Shown piece by piece: positions 23,402 to 36,753 of a stretch of DNA of 64,000 nucleotides (its first letter is position 1; each line of letters opens with the position of its first letter). The notes under the pieces are model-generated. The model saw nothing but the letters and a program-made list of their open reading frames with translations, had not been told where the DNA came from and did not search any database. Source of the stretch: Reticulascus tulasneorum. Taxonomy: Eukaryota; Ascomycota; Sordariomycetes; Glomerellales; Reticulascaceae. A program made the translations under genes and the position numbers. The stretch spans positions 2,852,001 through 2,916,000 of the forward strand of contig LSAX01000002.1 in the NCBI GenBank assembly GCA_001557505.1, in the 5' to 3' direction.

Positions 23402-24906
23402 ATGGCGATATTGGAGGACTGGACGCTTGAAAAACTCTCAAAGCTCGACTATGGGTTCCTGTTTCTCCCCTTCGCAACTCTTTGCTGCTTCCTCCTCCCT
23501 GTCGTGTACCTCTTCCCCCCAATCCCCGTGGGGAAGAGCGACGTCCTGCGCAACACCCACATCAAAATCGGCCTCTCACCTGCGAAGAGTAATCTCAAGC
23601 AGCAGTTCTCCGCAGAGCATAAGGCACAGCCGGGCAAAAAGCCCAAGGTCCAGAGCCTGTATATCTACCCTATCAAATCGTGTCGTGGGATCGAATTGGC
23701 CCGTAGTAAGGTCCTGCCTACGGGACTGGAGTTCGACCGGTTGTATACCTTCGCACAGTTGAAGAGCAAGTTCCCGGTGTCTTCGGATGCGACCATTGAA
23801 GACAAGGACCAGCACACATGGGAGTTCATTACGCAGAGGCAGTTCCCCTTGCTCGCGACGCTGAAGGTCGACCTTTGGGTACCGAATGCAAGCTCCACGC
23901 CGATCATGGAGCGGAGCACGGAGGCGTGGATCGTGCTTCGATTTCCATGGCGGGAACGCGGATTCTGGGGCTTCGCGGAATCGGTATTTGCGAAAATGGC
24001 GAGGGGCTGGAACGGCGTGCCGGAGAGAGAGATACTGCTGCCGGTGCAGTTCCCATCCGAGAATGAGATCAAGATGTGCGGCTACGAGCGTGAAGATGTG
24101 AGAGTGTGGAAGGAAACTGTTACGGCGCTGAATCTGGCGAAAGACCTGCCAGAGGAATTGAGGCTTTATCTCGGCGTCAGCAACCGGTTGGGCCTGTTTC
24201 GCATCGATCCGTCCCTATTCAGGGAGGTGCATCGGTGCGCGCCGCGGAAGGAGGAGGCCGGGTACCAGCCGATTATTGGGTTCCAAGATGCGGTACGTGG
24301 GCATCCTCTGTTGGAGCTGTGGAATAAACTAACAGGTGGTTCAGTACCCATTGCATGTTATGAATCTGGCCAGTCTTCAAGACTTTGATACAAAAGTGGC
24401 CAAAGACGATAACCTCAAGGAGGTTGACGTCAGGAGATTCCGATCCAACATCATCGGTTGGTCATCTTCCTTGCAATTTGGCACATAAATCTGACATAAA
24501 ACTCCAGTATCCGGAGCGCAAACCTATGACGAGGAGAACTGGAAATCAATCCGCTTAGGTCAGGGGGATTCCAAAGTTGCTACCAACGCGCAGTTCCATG
24601 TCTCGTGTCGCACAGTTCGGTAAGCTTCATCACCGTTCCCGGGATGTTGGCCTTGCTAACAGTTGAAGCTGCAAAATGCCCAACGTTGACCAGTCAGACG
24701 GTGTTCGGCACGGTGTCGAGCCAGATCGGGCCTTGCGGAAGTACCGTGAAGTAGATGGAGGCGCGCCTCTCAAGGGTTGCTTGGGGATGCAGCTGTGTCC
24801 GATGTTCGAGGAGACGACAAACTATGAAGCCATGTTTAACTGGATAGAAGTCGGCATGTCCTTGGATGTACTTGAGCGAGGCGAGCATTTTTATGTAAAG
24901 CAATGA
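23402..24906 (+). CDS. MOSC-domain membrane protein, mARC-like
   Basis: The product is 450 aa from exons 23402-24292, 24345-24456, 24508-24619 and 24669-24906. An N-terminal membrane segment lies at about residues 17-40 (FLFLPFATLCCFLLPVVY). The MOSC_N beta-barrel region follows (VQSLYIYPIKSCRGIEL, PTGLEFDRLY), then the MOSC domain (YPLHVMNLASL, VRRFRSNIIV). The MOSC signature includes the conserved cysteine expected to bind molybdenum cofactor (RCKMPNVDQSDG) and ends with GCLGMQLCPM. The architecture is that of the mitochondrial amidoxime-reducing component, a Mo enzyme reducing N-hydroxylated compounds with cytochrome b5 partners. In filamentous fungi the natural substrate is not established. 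The cysteine codon follows directly after an intron, within one base of the junction. Confidence 0.9.
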
Positions 24907-25573
24907 GAGTGGCAAGATAGATCAGTTTTGTTTGTCATGCTACCTAGAGCATAGAATCGGATAGGGAGAATTGGCATAAAACATGGGTTGTAGTTTCCGA
25001 GAAGAAAGAAGATAACGCGACGAGTATGGCCGGGACCTGTCTGTTTCGGAAAGGAAATGGCATCTAGAACTCTAATGCTTAAGCACCAGCTGAAAGATGG
25101 CACTGTACAACATTTCATCAAGTTGGTAGACTCAGGATCATTTAGTCTGCTTTACTCACACAGAACTGTGCTACGCGAAACCTGTCCACTCCCTCCATCG
25201 CAAGCCAGGCCTGCCTCGTATCTACTCAGAGGCATCCAATATCTCACGGCGTACCCAGCTTTCGCAACGTTTCCCACCAGTGATCGACCATGCTTCAGCC
25301 ATGACTAGCGCGGGCACTCTCACTGTGAGGCGAAGTCTTACAGCTGTAGCAGAGCATCACAAAGTAGACTGCAAATAATATAGAGTCAGAGAGAATGGAT
25401 ATTCCGAAACCGTTAAAGATACAATGCTAAACCAGTCATTACGTCGCTCCAGCAGATCATCATTGTTTCCCGTCCGACTCCCATTAATCCACACAAAAAG
25501 GAGACCGTGAAAGCCAGCCACACGCCCCGGCGCAACATCCAAGCATATCTACAGGATTTTCATACATGGTCAC
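24907..25573. other. Convergent 3' region of MOSC gene and SMC2
   Basis: 667 bp between two converging genes. I see no gene in it; it presumably holds both 3' UTRs. Confidence 0.6.
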
Positions 25574-28500
25574 TCATTTCAAGTCCGCGGGCGTCAATGC
25601 CTGCACCATACTCGTGCCCTCGCTGAACCGGGTCCTGAAGATACGGTTCGCGTTCTGGAACATGCCGTCCTTCAAGCTGACAACGATGAACTGCGAACCC
25701 TTGAAACGGGTCTTGATGAGACGTCCAATGTTCTGCGTGTGCGACAGATCCAATGCGGCGTCGACTTCATCGAGGATGTACATCGGAGCGGGCTTGAATT
25801 GCAGCAAGGCCATGATGAGCGACAAGGCAATGAGGGATCTGTAAGTTACGTTAGTCTCAGCCGTAGAAATGGTCAGTCGGGCTGGAATCTCACCTTTGGC
25901 CGCCGCTCAACTCAGTCAAGCTCTGTTTCCACACTTTACCAAGAGACACCTTCACCTCTAGGCCGTCACTGATGGTCTTCCCTTCAGGCGGGTCCAGCTT
26001 TGCGAAGCTGCCAGGAAGAAGCTCATTGAAGATCTGGCCAAAGTCGCCGTTGACTTTCTCCCAGGTTTCGTGCAGCGCCTTCTTCTTATAATCATCAAGA
26101 CTCAGAATCGTCTCCTCAATCTTCCGCTTGTCGCGGATGACCGTCTTCATCATGTGCTTGAGCGACACCTCCTTCTTTTCCACGCTATCAATCATGTTCA
26201 TGACCTTCGGGTTGATCTTCTTCTTCATGCCCTGGAAGCGGTCTGTCAAGTTGCGCAGCGTGCTCTTGCACTCACTGATGTTCTGGCCCTTGAAATCGTA
26301 TGGGGTACCGGAGCGACCAAACTTGTCCTTTTCGTCGGCAATCCAGTCGTGCTCTTTCTCCATATGCGCAACTGTTTGAACAGCGGATTGCTGCTCTTTG
26401 TGAAACTTCTCGACTTGGTGGCCGAGCTTCTGCATCTCGAGGCTTTCTTCGGCAATTCGGGCGTTCTTTGACCGTGTGGCATCCTCCAGAGCACGCAATT
26501 CATCATCGAAGCCGTGAAGCTTGGCTCTTTCATCGTCCAAGTCGGCCTGCACGGTATCGTGGAGCTCCTTCAGCTCAGCCTGCTGCTGGACAAGATCTTG
26601 AATGTCTTGCTGCTGAGCCTTGATAGCCACCTCAACTTCTTGAAGTTGCTCTCGAGCTCCAGAAAGATCGCCGGCAATTTGCTCAGAATCAAGTTGCGCA
26701 CCCTGCAGTTCCTTTTGCAAAGTTTTGACCGAGGCAGCATTCTTGGTCAGGGTTGCACGTAGCTTATCTAAAGATTTTTGCAGCTCGACAAGTTTGGCGT
26801 CCTTATTGTTGTCGAAGTCTTTCATGTCCTTCTCAATCCGTTTGACATCAGCAGTTGCTTCGGCTTGGCGCTTCTTCGCGTCCGTGGTGTCAGTCTTCAG
26901 CTGCGCAATGGTCCCCTTCATATTCTCCACCTCTTGAATGATTGACGAAGATGAGTTGCCACCGATTTGCTCCTCTGCGAGCTTGATCTCATGGCTCTTG
27001 AGGTCAAGTTCTTGCTTGATTTTGCGTGCCTGGTCAAGCTTCGTTTGCTCTCTTGCAATTGTCAACTGAAGCTGCTTCAAAGTAGATTCTGCTTCGTTTA
27101 GTTGCCTCATGATGTGGTTGAGCTTCTGCAAAGTGACTAAAACACCACTGGAATTGGGAGAGCTTCCACCAGACAATGTGCCAGAAGGATCATACGCATC
27201 GCCTTCGAGAGTGATACTTCGCATGCGAACGTTCGGATCGAATGTGACCGTTTTCGCTGTGTCTGCGTCCGCGCAGATGAGAGTGTTGCCAAACACATAC
27301 TCCATTGCAGAAGATACCTCATCATCATACCCCACCAACGACAAGGCCAAGTCCACCTTGCCTGGTGCAATCTTTTGAGCAGTGGCAATTGTCTGTGCAG
27401 AAGCCTTGAAAGCTGCGATCTTGTTGAGTGGAATAATGGTGACTCGTTTTCGGAGCTTGCCACCTTGGAGCAGCTGCGTGCCGGTCACTTCGGTGTCAAC
27501 CACTACGTTGTAGAGACGGCCACCGGCGCAAATCTCAAGCGCAGTGCCTGCTTGAGTATGCTCCTTATTGAGGGTGAAGAGTGAAGCAACCAAGCCCTTG
27601 ACCTTGGACCGATCGAAGTTTGCAACCGGATCAGAGTAGTTAAAGTCAATGTTTGCAACCTTTCGCCTGAGGGCATCCGATTCCTGGCGCAGGTTTCGGA
27701 TTTGCTGCTGCAGAGACGATTGCTGTGTATACATCTCCTCTTCTTGGCCGGGCTCGAAACCCAATTTACCAAGTTCTTTCTCCAGCTTTTGCGACTGAGT
27801 CTTGAGACCTTCGAGATCGCGCAACAGCCCGGCGTTCTGCTCCTTCGCTTTCTTAGCGCGAGGCTCTTCCTCTTTGATGCGTTTCTCAAGATGAGCGATC
27901 TTGATCTTGGCTTGCTCCTGTACCGTTATGGCAGCAGTCGCACGATTCCTAGCGTCCTGGAGCTGGCCTTGATAGCCATTCTCTTGACCATCCTTGGAAG
28001 CCACACCAGTTTGCAGCGTCTGTAGCAGCTCCTCCTTGGATTCGGCATCCTCACTCTGCTTCTCCAATTCGTCTTTCGCGGCGTCGTATTTTGCCTTGAT
28101 CTTTTCATGAGCTTTGGATTTGTCCTTCAGCGTTGCCTCCAATTCGGTGACTGTCTTCTCTACAGACGTCTTTTTCTCCTCCTCTTCGGCCATGCTGGAT
28201 TTCTTCAAGTCCATGACCGTGGCCAGTCGTACAAGCTCATTGGAGTGCTTTTTGACAGCATCTTCAAGGGCCTGGGCCTTTCCACCTTTCTTCAATTCCT
28301 TGTCTCGCTGTGTTCGAACTCTCTTGACGTCTTCTTCGAGATGAGAAATCTCACTCTTTAAACGGGTAGCTGAGTCTTCGAGATCCTTTTGCCTCTGCTT
28401 CTTACTCTCCAAGTCTGCTGCTGATTGCTCCAACTTCTCCTGGCACCGGATATAGTCATGTGCAACGACCACCCTGGTTAGACGTTCGAGATCGTTCTGG

Positions 28501-29329
28501 GTTTGCTGGAAGTCCAGGAATGCTCGCTTCTCTGTACGAAGCTTCTCTAGCTTAGGTTCGATCTCGTCTCTTAACAGCTCCGTGATCTCCTGCAATTTGT
28601 TCTCCTTTTTGCCCATAGTCTTCAGTGCCTTGTCCTTTCTGTCCTCGAACATTCTTGTCCCTGCAGCCTCCTCGATCATTGCTAGAATCTCAACAGCCTT
28701 CATGTTCAACACCTTGGTGATCCTTCCTTGCATGATGAGAAAGTTGGGGTTGTTGATGTTGAGCTGAACAGATTGGAAGAGGTTCTGGACTGTCTGTTGC
28801 TGCGCTCGGTGGCCGTTGATCAAGTATTTGGAGGTTCCACCGAGAACGATCTGTCGAGTAACGCTGATGGTCGCATATTCCTCAAATCCAATAGGCGACT
28901 TCTTCTTATCTCGATTGTCAAATACTATGGTGACGCTGGCTTTCGTGACGCCAGCCTGTCCGCGCTTGTATATGAGATCCTATTGCAAGCTGTCAGTAGC
29001 TGTCTTTACAGATACTCTGTCTGCGTCTGTAGGGAACTCACCTGAAGATTCTGGGCTCGGACTGTGGACATGTTGGTAATGCCCAAAACAAAGCATATGG
29101 CATCCAGAATATTAGATTTGCCGGAGCCATTGAGGCCAGTGATTGAGTTGAAACTCTCGTCCCTTCAGTCCATTAGCAGTGTCAGTGGATTTATCAGTTG
29201 TGTTTGTTTACCATCCCGAAATCACCGTCCGAACGGCATACGACTTGAAGCCCTAAATAAATTGTTAGAAATGTCTTAAAACTTGAGAGTCGATCGCCAT
29301 ACGTCTATGATCACTTCTATCACCCTCAT
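25574..29329 (-). CDS. SMC2, condensin core ATPase
   Basis: The product is 1179 aa from exons 29329-29303, 29252-29212, 29162-29042, 28979-25894 and 25838-25574. The Walker A motif GLNGSGKS is at residues 32-39. A Q-loop segment ([16 protein letters not shown]) and the SMC2-typical [15 protein letters not shown] follow. Long coiled coils flank a hinge ([10 protein letters not shown] to [10 protein letters not shown]). The C-terminal head has the ABC signature [10 protein letters not shown], which is split by the last intron, and the Walker B/D-loop [10 protein letters not shown]. Length and motifs match Smc2 (S. pombe Cut14), which pairs with SMC4 in condensin to compact mitotic chromosomes by ATP-driven loop extrusion. 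It lies head to head with INCENP, 449 bp apart. Confidence 0.98.
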
Positions 29330-29778
29330 ATTGTCCGGATGGCGCTGTGGTGATGTTGATGTTAGTTTGTCTCCTTGCCAGCTGAGGGTCTGGATGTTGG
29401 AAACGCGACTGGAAGTAAACAATGGGGGGCAGCAACCCGATAAGCCGTCCTTATCGGTCAGCACGTTCTGGCGGCATCAGGCGTCGCTGGATCACGTGGG
29501 ACCGCGATTTCTAGCGCGACCTACAGGGCATCACGATTGTGAGGTACACTATGCCAGATTTGGACTGAATCAAAACAAAGCTAAACCTAGGTTATTCGGT
29601 AGCTCTCCCGCAATCAACAACCTCATCAGCCATACAGCCTGTGCCCTTCGCTTCTGTCTTCTTAGGTACCCTCCATCGACATTCCCCCAGTTTCTACCAA
29701 GGACCTGAATATCAATTGGCATTTTGCTTCTCTTTCTCACCACAACATCTTCGCCCTTGTCGGTGATCTGCTCTGAAG
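29330..29778. promoter_or_regulatory. Bidirectional SMC2/INCENP promoter region
   Basis: 449 bp separate two divergent start codons. It contains a CACGTG box at 29493-29498 and a pyrimidine-rich stretch near 29640-29700, toward the INCENP start. I found no exact MluI cell-cycle box (ACGCGT). Shared control is inferred from position and matching function. Confidence 0.6.
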
Positions 29779-32700
29779 ATGGCGGCGATGCGAGGATCGC
29801 GTCTGCCTGTAGGGTCATCAGCATGGATCGCAGAGGAGCGATCTTCGGCTTTAACCATAGCTCAGTCAGAAGTCGAGGAGTTCTCTTTCTCCGTCAGGAA
29901 TGAATTCGACTGGCTCAATGAGCACATGGCCGACGTCTTCAATGAGAATGAAATGCAAGTCGGCAATGCAGCGAGCTTTCAGGTATGCGTGCTAACTGTC
30001 TTCACAGAAACGTTGCCGAGATATTCAAAACACCGGGGAAGCTACGAGGAAAGACTCCTAGAACAGTTCGGAAAGCGAACAATACTGAAGTGCGGGCGGT
30101 AAGTGGGAATTCGCGTCTACTGCATCGATCGTGCACTAATGATGCGTAGCCATTGTCCGATGTTTTTTCTTCAACTCCCAAAGGAGCACCGAACCCATTT
30201 GCTCAACAGCTCAACCGAGTACAAACACCAAAGCTAAAGATTGCGGAATTCAGGTCAACGCCGGCTGCTACCAAGAATGCCATTCCACAAATAGCGTTGC
30301 CTTTACCAAAGCAAGGTGGTTCGAGCGAGCCCATAGCTGCGACAGACTCCGGCTATCATGGCAGCCAGCCGAACGATGCCATGGAGATTGATGGCCCTTC
30401 AGCAGAAGCACATTTTACGCATCCAGCGAGCCCAGCAAAGAAGTTGGGCAGGAACCAAGATCACGTCGCATTCCACACCACATCAACGGCAGATCAAACA
30501 TATAGCCCGACTGTCACAAGAACCATCCATTCGCCAGAGATTACATTTCAAACGGCCAGGGAAGAGCAAACGACACGAGTGATGAAAGACCTGACTCACA
30601 AATTCTCATCACCAGCTCCTGCGCAGTCCCTTCATCCAAGCCCCAGAAAAGAAGCGCCGGCATCTCCAAGCATGTCTCCAACTCGTGGTTTGCCCAAGCA
30701 ATCTTCCCCAAGCAAGTCGTCACCCGTGAAATCATCTCCAGCAAAGTCGCCCTTGCTAGAGATCGAGGGTAAATCTCCGTCAGGCCGAGTAGCAGACCAT
30801 ATCACAGAAGAACATGACAATTCGGAAGTGCATCTGGACGACTCACGATCTCCATCTGATGGTTCTAGTCCAATTCGGCCTGTGGTCCGTAAGAGCAGTC
30901 TAAACTTTGCATCGTTGCCCGCTCGAGAGCCATTAACCACCAACAAGAGTATTGGTGCTCGCGTCTCAAGGACCAGCCATCTCGACAACAATCGAACAAG
31001 TTACTATAGCAGACATACTGGAGGAAAGAGCTTGGGAGCTAACATTCAAATTCACCAAGAATCCGACGACGATGAGGATGATCATGACGAAATGGACGTT
31101 GAAGAGGCCACTGTCACTCAGAACGACACCACAAACGTCGAAAACTTGGCGGTCAACCATAACAAAACCTATACTCAACGTCTTCAGGATCAAATCAATT
31201 TGCTCGGAAAATCTCAGCCAAATGCTACTCGCCCATCCAAGCCCACAGCAAACATTGCTTCAGGCCAACAGAGCTCCAACCTCGCGTCTCACCAGCCCCA
31301 GGAGCGTAAACCCGCATCGCCAACAAGGAAACCGGTCCCGGCGTCGGCGTCAGCCCCTGGCGCGTTTCCGGAAGATGATGAAGATGACTGGGTTGCTCCC
31401 CCTGCTGTCCCGCAAAAGACTGCCAGTGTTTTCAGCCCACGGCCGGCGATCCCAAAGAGCTACTCTGCGGATATCATGGAAGGTATTCGTGGACACGAAA
31501 CCATTGGCGGAGCTGAGTTCGTATTGCCTAAACAGCGACAAACAGAAAGCCGCCCAGGGTCGCCGCAACGCGCTCCTGCTGTTCCGGAGAGAACTACAAG
31601 TGCTTTGGGCCACGGCAAGTCCGCATCAATTTCTGTTCTTCCCGAGTACGGTCTCAGTCAGATTAACGAGTATGGCCAATCCCCTAAGAAGGGAATCTCG
31701 GTCTCAAATCCAACCTTGAGCTCAGTTGCAGAAGCGGAGCGACCTGATACTCCCTCGAAGTCTCCGTCGCGAACCTTCCGTGACTCCCCATTGAAGCAAG
31801 TTAAGAACAAGCTATCGTCGATTCTGAAAAGTTCAAAGGGGCTCCTGGCAAGTAGTGCAGCAATTAGTGCTGAGGGCAAATCTCTTATGTCCCCATCCAT
31901 GACGCGGCTTGGGTTCCACGCTGGACCGTCTACGGATTCCATTGCTCAGCAACCGGGGCCGTTCGAGCCATTATATCCAGATCTGTCCAAACGCGCTGCG
32001 GCTGATAACCAATCAGTCACCACCGCAAGTCCTCCGCGACCAGCCGGTCGCAAGACGCGAGCTTCTGCTGAACGCGAGAAAGAGGAAAAACGGAAAGAGA
32101 AGGAAACCCGCCTAATGGCTGGACAAATTGACAAATTGGAAAAGGCTCGCGAAAAAGAACGCGAAAAGGCTCGAGTCTTCAGCAAAGAGCAGGAAAAGAT
32201 GGCGACCTTGGAGAAGCAGATGGTGGCACACAAAGAACAGGACAAGACAGGACCAATCGCTGCTTCCAAGGAAACGCCAAAGCCGACGAGAACCAGTCCC
32301 CGCAAAGCAAAAGCACAAGCAGAGGCTGAGGCAGCAGCAGCGCAGGCCAGAGCCGATGACGATGATACTGAAATGGCCGATGCAGTAGGTCTCATGCCAC
32401 CTCCATCCGCTCCTCGATCTGCAGGCCCAAGCCGAGTACGTGAGCCTAAACGAACAATGAAGCCATCCAAGGAAACATCTATCAAGTCGAAACAGGCACC
32501 GACGCTCATCCGAGTCAACACTGGTTCGCAGCATTCGCAGTACCATCCATCCAACAGTGTTCTCGCTGCAGGTCTACATGACACATTAGGATCCTCGAAT
32601 GCCCCACCGCAGCTCAAGAGCAAGGGCAGTCATGCTTCTCTCCAGACTAAGCCTTCACTTCAGAGTTTGAAGAGCTCGGTCTCGTCGAATGGTCGACCGA

Positions 32701-34040
32701 AGGCTCTGGAGTTAGCCGCTAGACGTAAGGAACAAGAAGAAAAGGAGACCCAGCGGAAGCGAGAAGCAAAGCAGGAGATGGAGCGGAAGCGGGCAGCTCT
32801 CCAAGAAGAAGAGCGCAGGCAAGAGCAGCAACGGCGGCAGGAAGCAGAGAAACAGAGGGAAAAGGAGCGAGAACAAGCGGCACTGCAAACTGAGGCAAAG
32901 AAGAATGCGCAGAGGCAGGCTGCTATCGAGAGAGCAAAGCAGACTAGAGCTCCACCCCCTCCGCCACGATCCCAGCCAAACGGTCCTCCTGACCATGGTG
33001 CTAATCAAGACAAAAGCAACTCTGGCGCCTCTGGTCCCCGAGGCGATGTCGCAGCTAGCAGGCCGCCCTCTCGCATGACCTCCACATTAAATCGGTCTCA
33101 GGAGGACCATAATCGGCCAGTGAATGCAGTTCTCTCCAATACTGCGAAGGCAGCGCCAAAGCGACCTCATCCTCAGGATAGCAATGATGACGCCAACTCG
33201 CGCAACCCGCAAGCTCGCAATGGTCCAGCCTACCAGGCCAAAGATGCTAAGCGGCGGCGAACAAGTGACGAGTTTGCTGATGAACTTGACACGGAGAGCC
33301 AACCGCCCAACATCAAGGGACCGCCTGTCCGTCCCTCAGGCGGCTTCAAGAAGGTCAGTACACACTTATGGCACATCACGCACTCAGCGAGTACTAACTA
33401 CCAACAGGACTTACCAACGAAATCGATGTTCCCAAGTGGCTATACGAACGTGCCACAGGCAGCCACTCGAGATCTCTTCAAGGCAACAGTCACAGCGCAA
33501 CACAACAGTACAGTTAAGGCAACGCAGCCCATGGATATGGCTCAATTTTCCAAGGGGGCAATACCCTTCGCTCCGAACCCAAACCCCGCCGGCACAGCAC
33601 ACAAGACTCCTGCCAGACCTGCGGGTGCCACTAACGCCAAGTCGGCAGCCAAGTCCGCCACGAGGTCGTCGCCGCGCTTCCAAAACGGAGAGTCTATCGA
33701 CCTTCCTGAAATCCAGACTGATGATGAGGACGAAGATGAAGACGATGGGCACTTGGGCGTCGCTCCATGGGCCGACTCGCCGGATCTTCGCCGAGCCCTC
33801 GTGCGGCAGGAGACAATGGACCCATCTCAAATCTTCGGACCTCCGGCACCGTTGATAATGGAGGAAGTGTTCAGCAAGAGCAAAGATAGATGGCACAAGT
33901 TCCGGGCAAGAACCTCAAGCGCAAACTGGAGCGGGTCAGACCGTTTAACCGAGGATGAGATCAGGAAGGATCTTGCTGCGAGAGATAAGATGAGACGAGA
34001 AGGTGGATGGACTTATGACATGAGTAAAGACTTGGCATAA
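29779..34040 (+). CDS. INCENP (Sli15/Pic1), chromosomal passenger scaffold
   Basis: The product is 1367 aa from exons 29779-29954, 30008-30098, 30150-33353 and 33408-34040. The first intron uses a GC donor (AT|GCAAGT). The N-terminus (SSAWIAEERS, EFDWLNEHMADVF, NVAEIFKTPGKLRGKTPRT) matches the region that binds survivin and borealin. A long disordered Ser/Pro section with many TP/SP sites fits cyclin-dependent control. Two very charged helical stretches (around residues 620-690 and 830-910) resemble the single alpha-helix that binds microtubules. The C-terminal IN-box (APWADSPDLRRAL, DPSQIFG) and TSS motif (T1326-S1328) bind and activate Aurora kinase. Intron 3 is in frame but has a perfect TACTAAC branch site, so I treat it as an intron. 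Confidence 0.95.
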
Positions 34041-36753
34041 ATTGGTTGGAGTTTGTCATACACCCTGCTGGGATAGGAAATCCACACGTTACGTTATCGA
34101 GGAGTTGGTAGAGACAAAATGGCGTTGGAGGAGAATGTTGTGAGCCATAGTATCTCTTAGTGGACCTGGTTGGTTTCAACTAGTTGAAGGAGATTGCGCA
34201 GGACGGCTTATGGTATGACATCTGGTTTTTAATAAGAAGCACCCGAGAAGTCGGTCGGACATCGCCCTTCTGCATCCCTGCAAGTGACCACTTTGTTCTT
34301 GCGATGACTTTGTTGGTGGTAACAGTAACCGCAGCCAGAGAGCCGATATTGTAACGCCACACCATTATCCCAGGACCAGAGAAATCATACTTTGGGGAAG
34401 GTTGAAAGGTGTAATCAACTCAACAAGTACTTGGAAGATTGGGGTATCTGTACGCTTAGGGTAGAGTTCCAAGTCTGCGATTACCCTCCAGCCCCGAGGC
34501 GTGGGTGGGCTCACGTCACTGAACAGGAAATCGAGGAATACTCCACTTGATTCGGACTACAGTAGCACAATTATGGGAAGTCTGGAATCCGATCCGTAAG
34601 CTGCCGTAGTGAGGCTGCCGTCGGCCACGCGAGTCGCAACAGCTCGATCACATGGGGAAGGTCTGACGTCGTCGGCATGTACTTCGTCACCCGGCAGTGG
34701 GTCAAAAACCAGCCATCGTGGAATGGCACTTATCGGGGGGTGCTGTAGGCGGAGGAGGGGCACAGGGTCACCTAAGTAGCACATCCGGGGCGCAGGTTGC
34801 CGGCATTAGTGACGGAACTGGTGTCGGGCTACTCATGCGACGTAAAACAGGGATTGGCTTGCAGTACCTCGTAGTCGTCAGATCGATGGACCAAGTAGCT
34901 GGAACACTTGAGGCTTTGTCGGAGGGTGAAGGATGGTCGTCGACGTTGATATGTATGGATAGGCACGTATTTAAGGTACCTACCTTAGGGAAAGAAACAG
35001 GATAGGATAGTGGCACCGGGTTTTTTCTGTCTGGCTTACATTTCGCAAGTAGAGTGTTGCACATGAAATAGGGGTCAATATGTCCTCGTTGTGCACTATT
35101 GATTAGAAAGCAAAAGGAGAGACGGGGTCGTGTACCGTGTGCTCTGATGAAATGGCAGTTGCACCACCCCTCCCGGTGACTCTAGTCGTAAAGGTGTATG
35201 AACGGAGCCAGCTGGCCCCATCACATTCACGAAGTCACAAGCAGCACAGCCTCTTCTCTAGGGAGAGAGCACATCCCTTCAAGCGTCTTGGTAACATATT
35301 TGGGTGTACGAAGTAATCGCGATCCCAGACACCCCCCATCCATGGTTGTTGGGATAATTGAAGGCGGCCTGTGACGACCAGCCCCGCGGTTCTCTTTTGG
35401 CAATCTCATGAACCCCACCAACTCGCACCCTAATTACTACCTCAAGTCCAGCCTGGTGGGTGTGGCTTGTTTATTTTGTGATCTTTTTGGGCGTTTGGCG
35501 AGGGGCAACGGCCTAAAATCGGGACCTCTCAGAGCACGCGGCCACACCCCGTTGTCATCTTTTGCTACTTCGTATCCTTCAACAGCGAAGCGAGCGTCTG
35601 GGCTTCTCCCTGGGGCTATCCAACTCGAACATCAACATCGCAGCATCTCCTGCAAAGCAAACGGGCGGGCATACAGCAGGTCCGGTTACATGGCCATATT
35701 CCTTACTGTGGACTATCCCGTGTTTTTGACGTCATTCGGTGAGTTCGCTTTTGTGTGCCTTGCATCCCTCCAATCATTTTTCACCTCCGCAATTGGGCGT
35801 GTCGAGAAAGACGGTGAAGCACCAACCACGACAATCTGCCGCAGTCTCGACTCTGACTGGTTCAGCGGGCTGGGGGGGAATCTTGCATTTAGGGATCACT
35901 TGTGTTTCCTGCGCCTGATTCCGTCATCTAGCATTGCTATCATATCTGCTGCAGACGCATAGTTCGTCCCGATATATCTCAACCATTGGCGAATTGCTGC
36001 AAGCAAGAGATCACGACCCGCCTCGAATTACCTACCAACCTTGCCCTACCGTACGATATTGGCTTGGCGGTGTCTGCAGGCAGCTGCCAGACTCTGTACT
36101 TGAACCTTCCCTCGACCCTCCCGAACTACCATCTAGCTCTCTGTCCGTCGTTCCTTGCGGTCTTCTACCTTCCTCCTCCGCACGCAACAGTTCCCTTTAA
36201 ATCTCACCTTGCAGACGTATGCTAAGACCTCGATCTCATAACAGGCATTTGACTTCCCTGCTTTCCCTTCGATAGAGCGATTACGAAACACTTGCGGGTC
36301 CTTCACAATCGCACTTGTGACGACACAGGAGGAGCAACGAACAGAGAGTCTGGGATTTTAGTAGAGCCTTTGAAAGCCAGGGCTTGTGATAGAAGATTGC
36401 TGGGCTTGGAATACGCCGCACCTGGTTTATTACAACTTCCGACTTCCAATAATCATCCGACTACTCATCCGCGAGTGTTTCCCACCATCGAGTCGCGGAA
36501 AGACGATCAAAGTTGAAGGTGACCACTACGATTCGATAACTCAAGAGCTCTTGGAAGGCGAACATTTTGCGTCTTAGTTCCTGCGACATAACCCCAGTTT
36601 AGAGCAGCTGCCTCCTGGTTGTATTTGGGCAGCGGTGATAAACATCGTCGCTTGCCGTTCCCTTTAGATCTGGAATGCCTGCCACAAGATACATATTGAC
36701 TTTGAGCATTTTGCCGGCTGCTCAACCACTCTGTTGAGTCTTCGGGAATCAAG
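34041..36753. other. Intergenic, no gene seen
   Basis: 2.7 kb between INCENP and the J-domain gene, both on the plus strand. The largest frame (35408-35962 plus) has no recognisable domain. The region probably holds the INCENP 3' UTR and a long promoter/leader for the J-domain gene. Confidence 0.55.

Noticed and set aside
26070..28361. Several 60-130-codon plus-strand frames within the SMC2 region
   Set aside because: They are antisense shadows of the SMC2 coiled coil.
33354..33407. In-frame continuation of INCENP through 18 codons
   Set aside because: The segment begins GTCAGT, has a perfect TACTAAC branch site and ends CAACAG, so it is an intron that happens to be a multiple of three.
35408..35962. 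184-codon plus-strand frame between INCENP and the J-domain gene
   Set aside because: Its composition and lack of motifs suggest chance; no neighbouring exon continues it.
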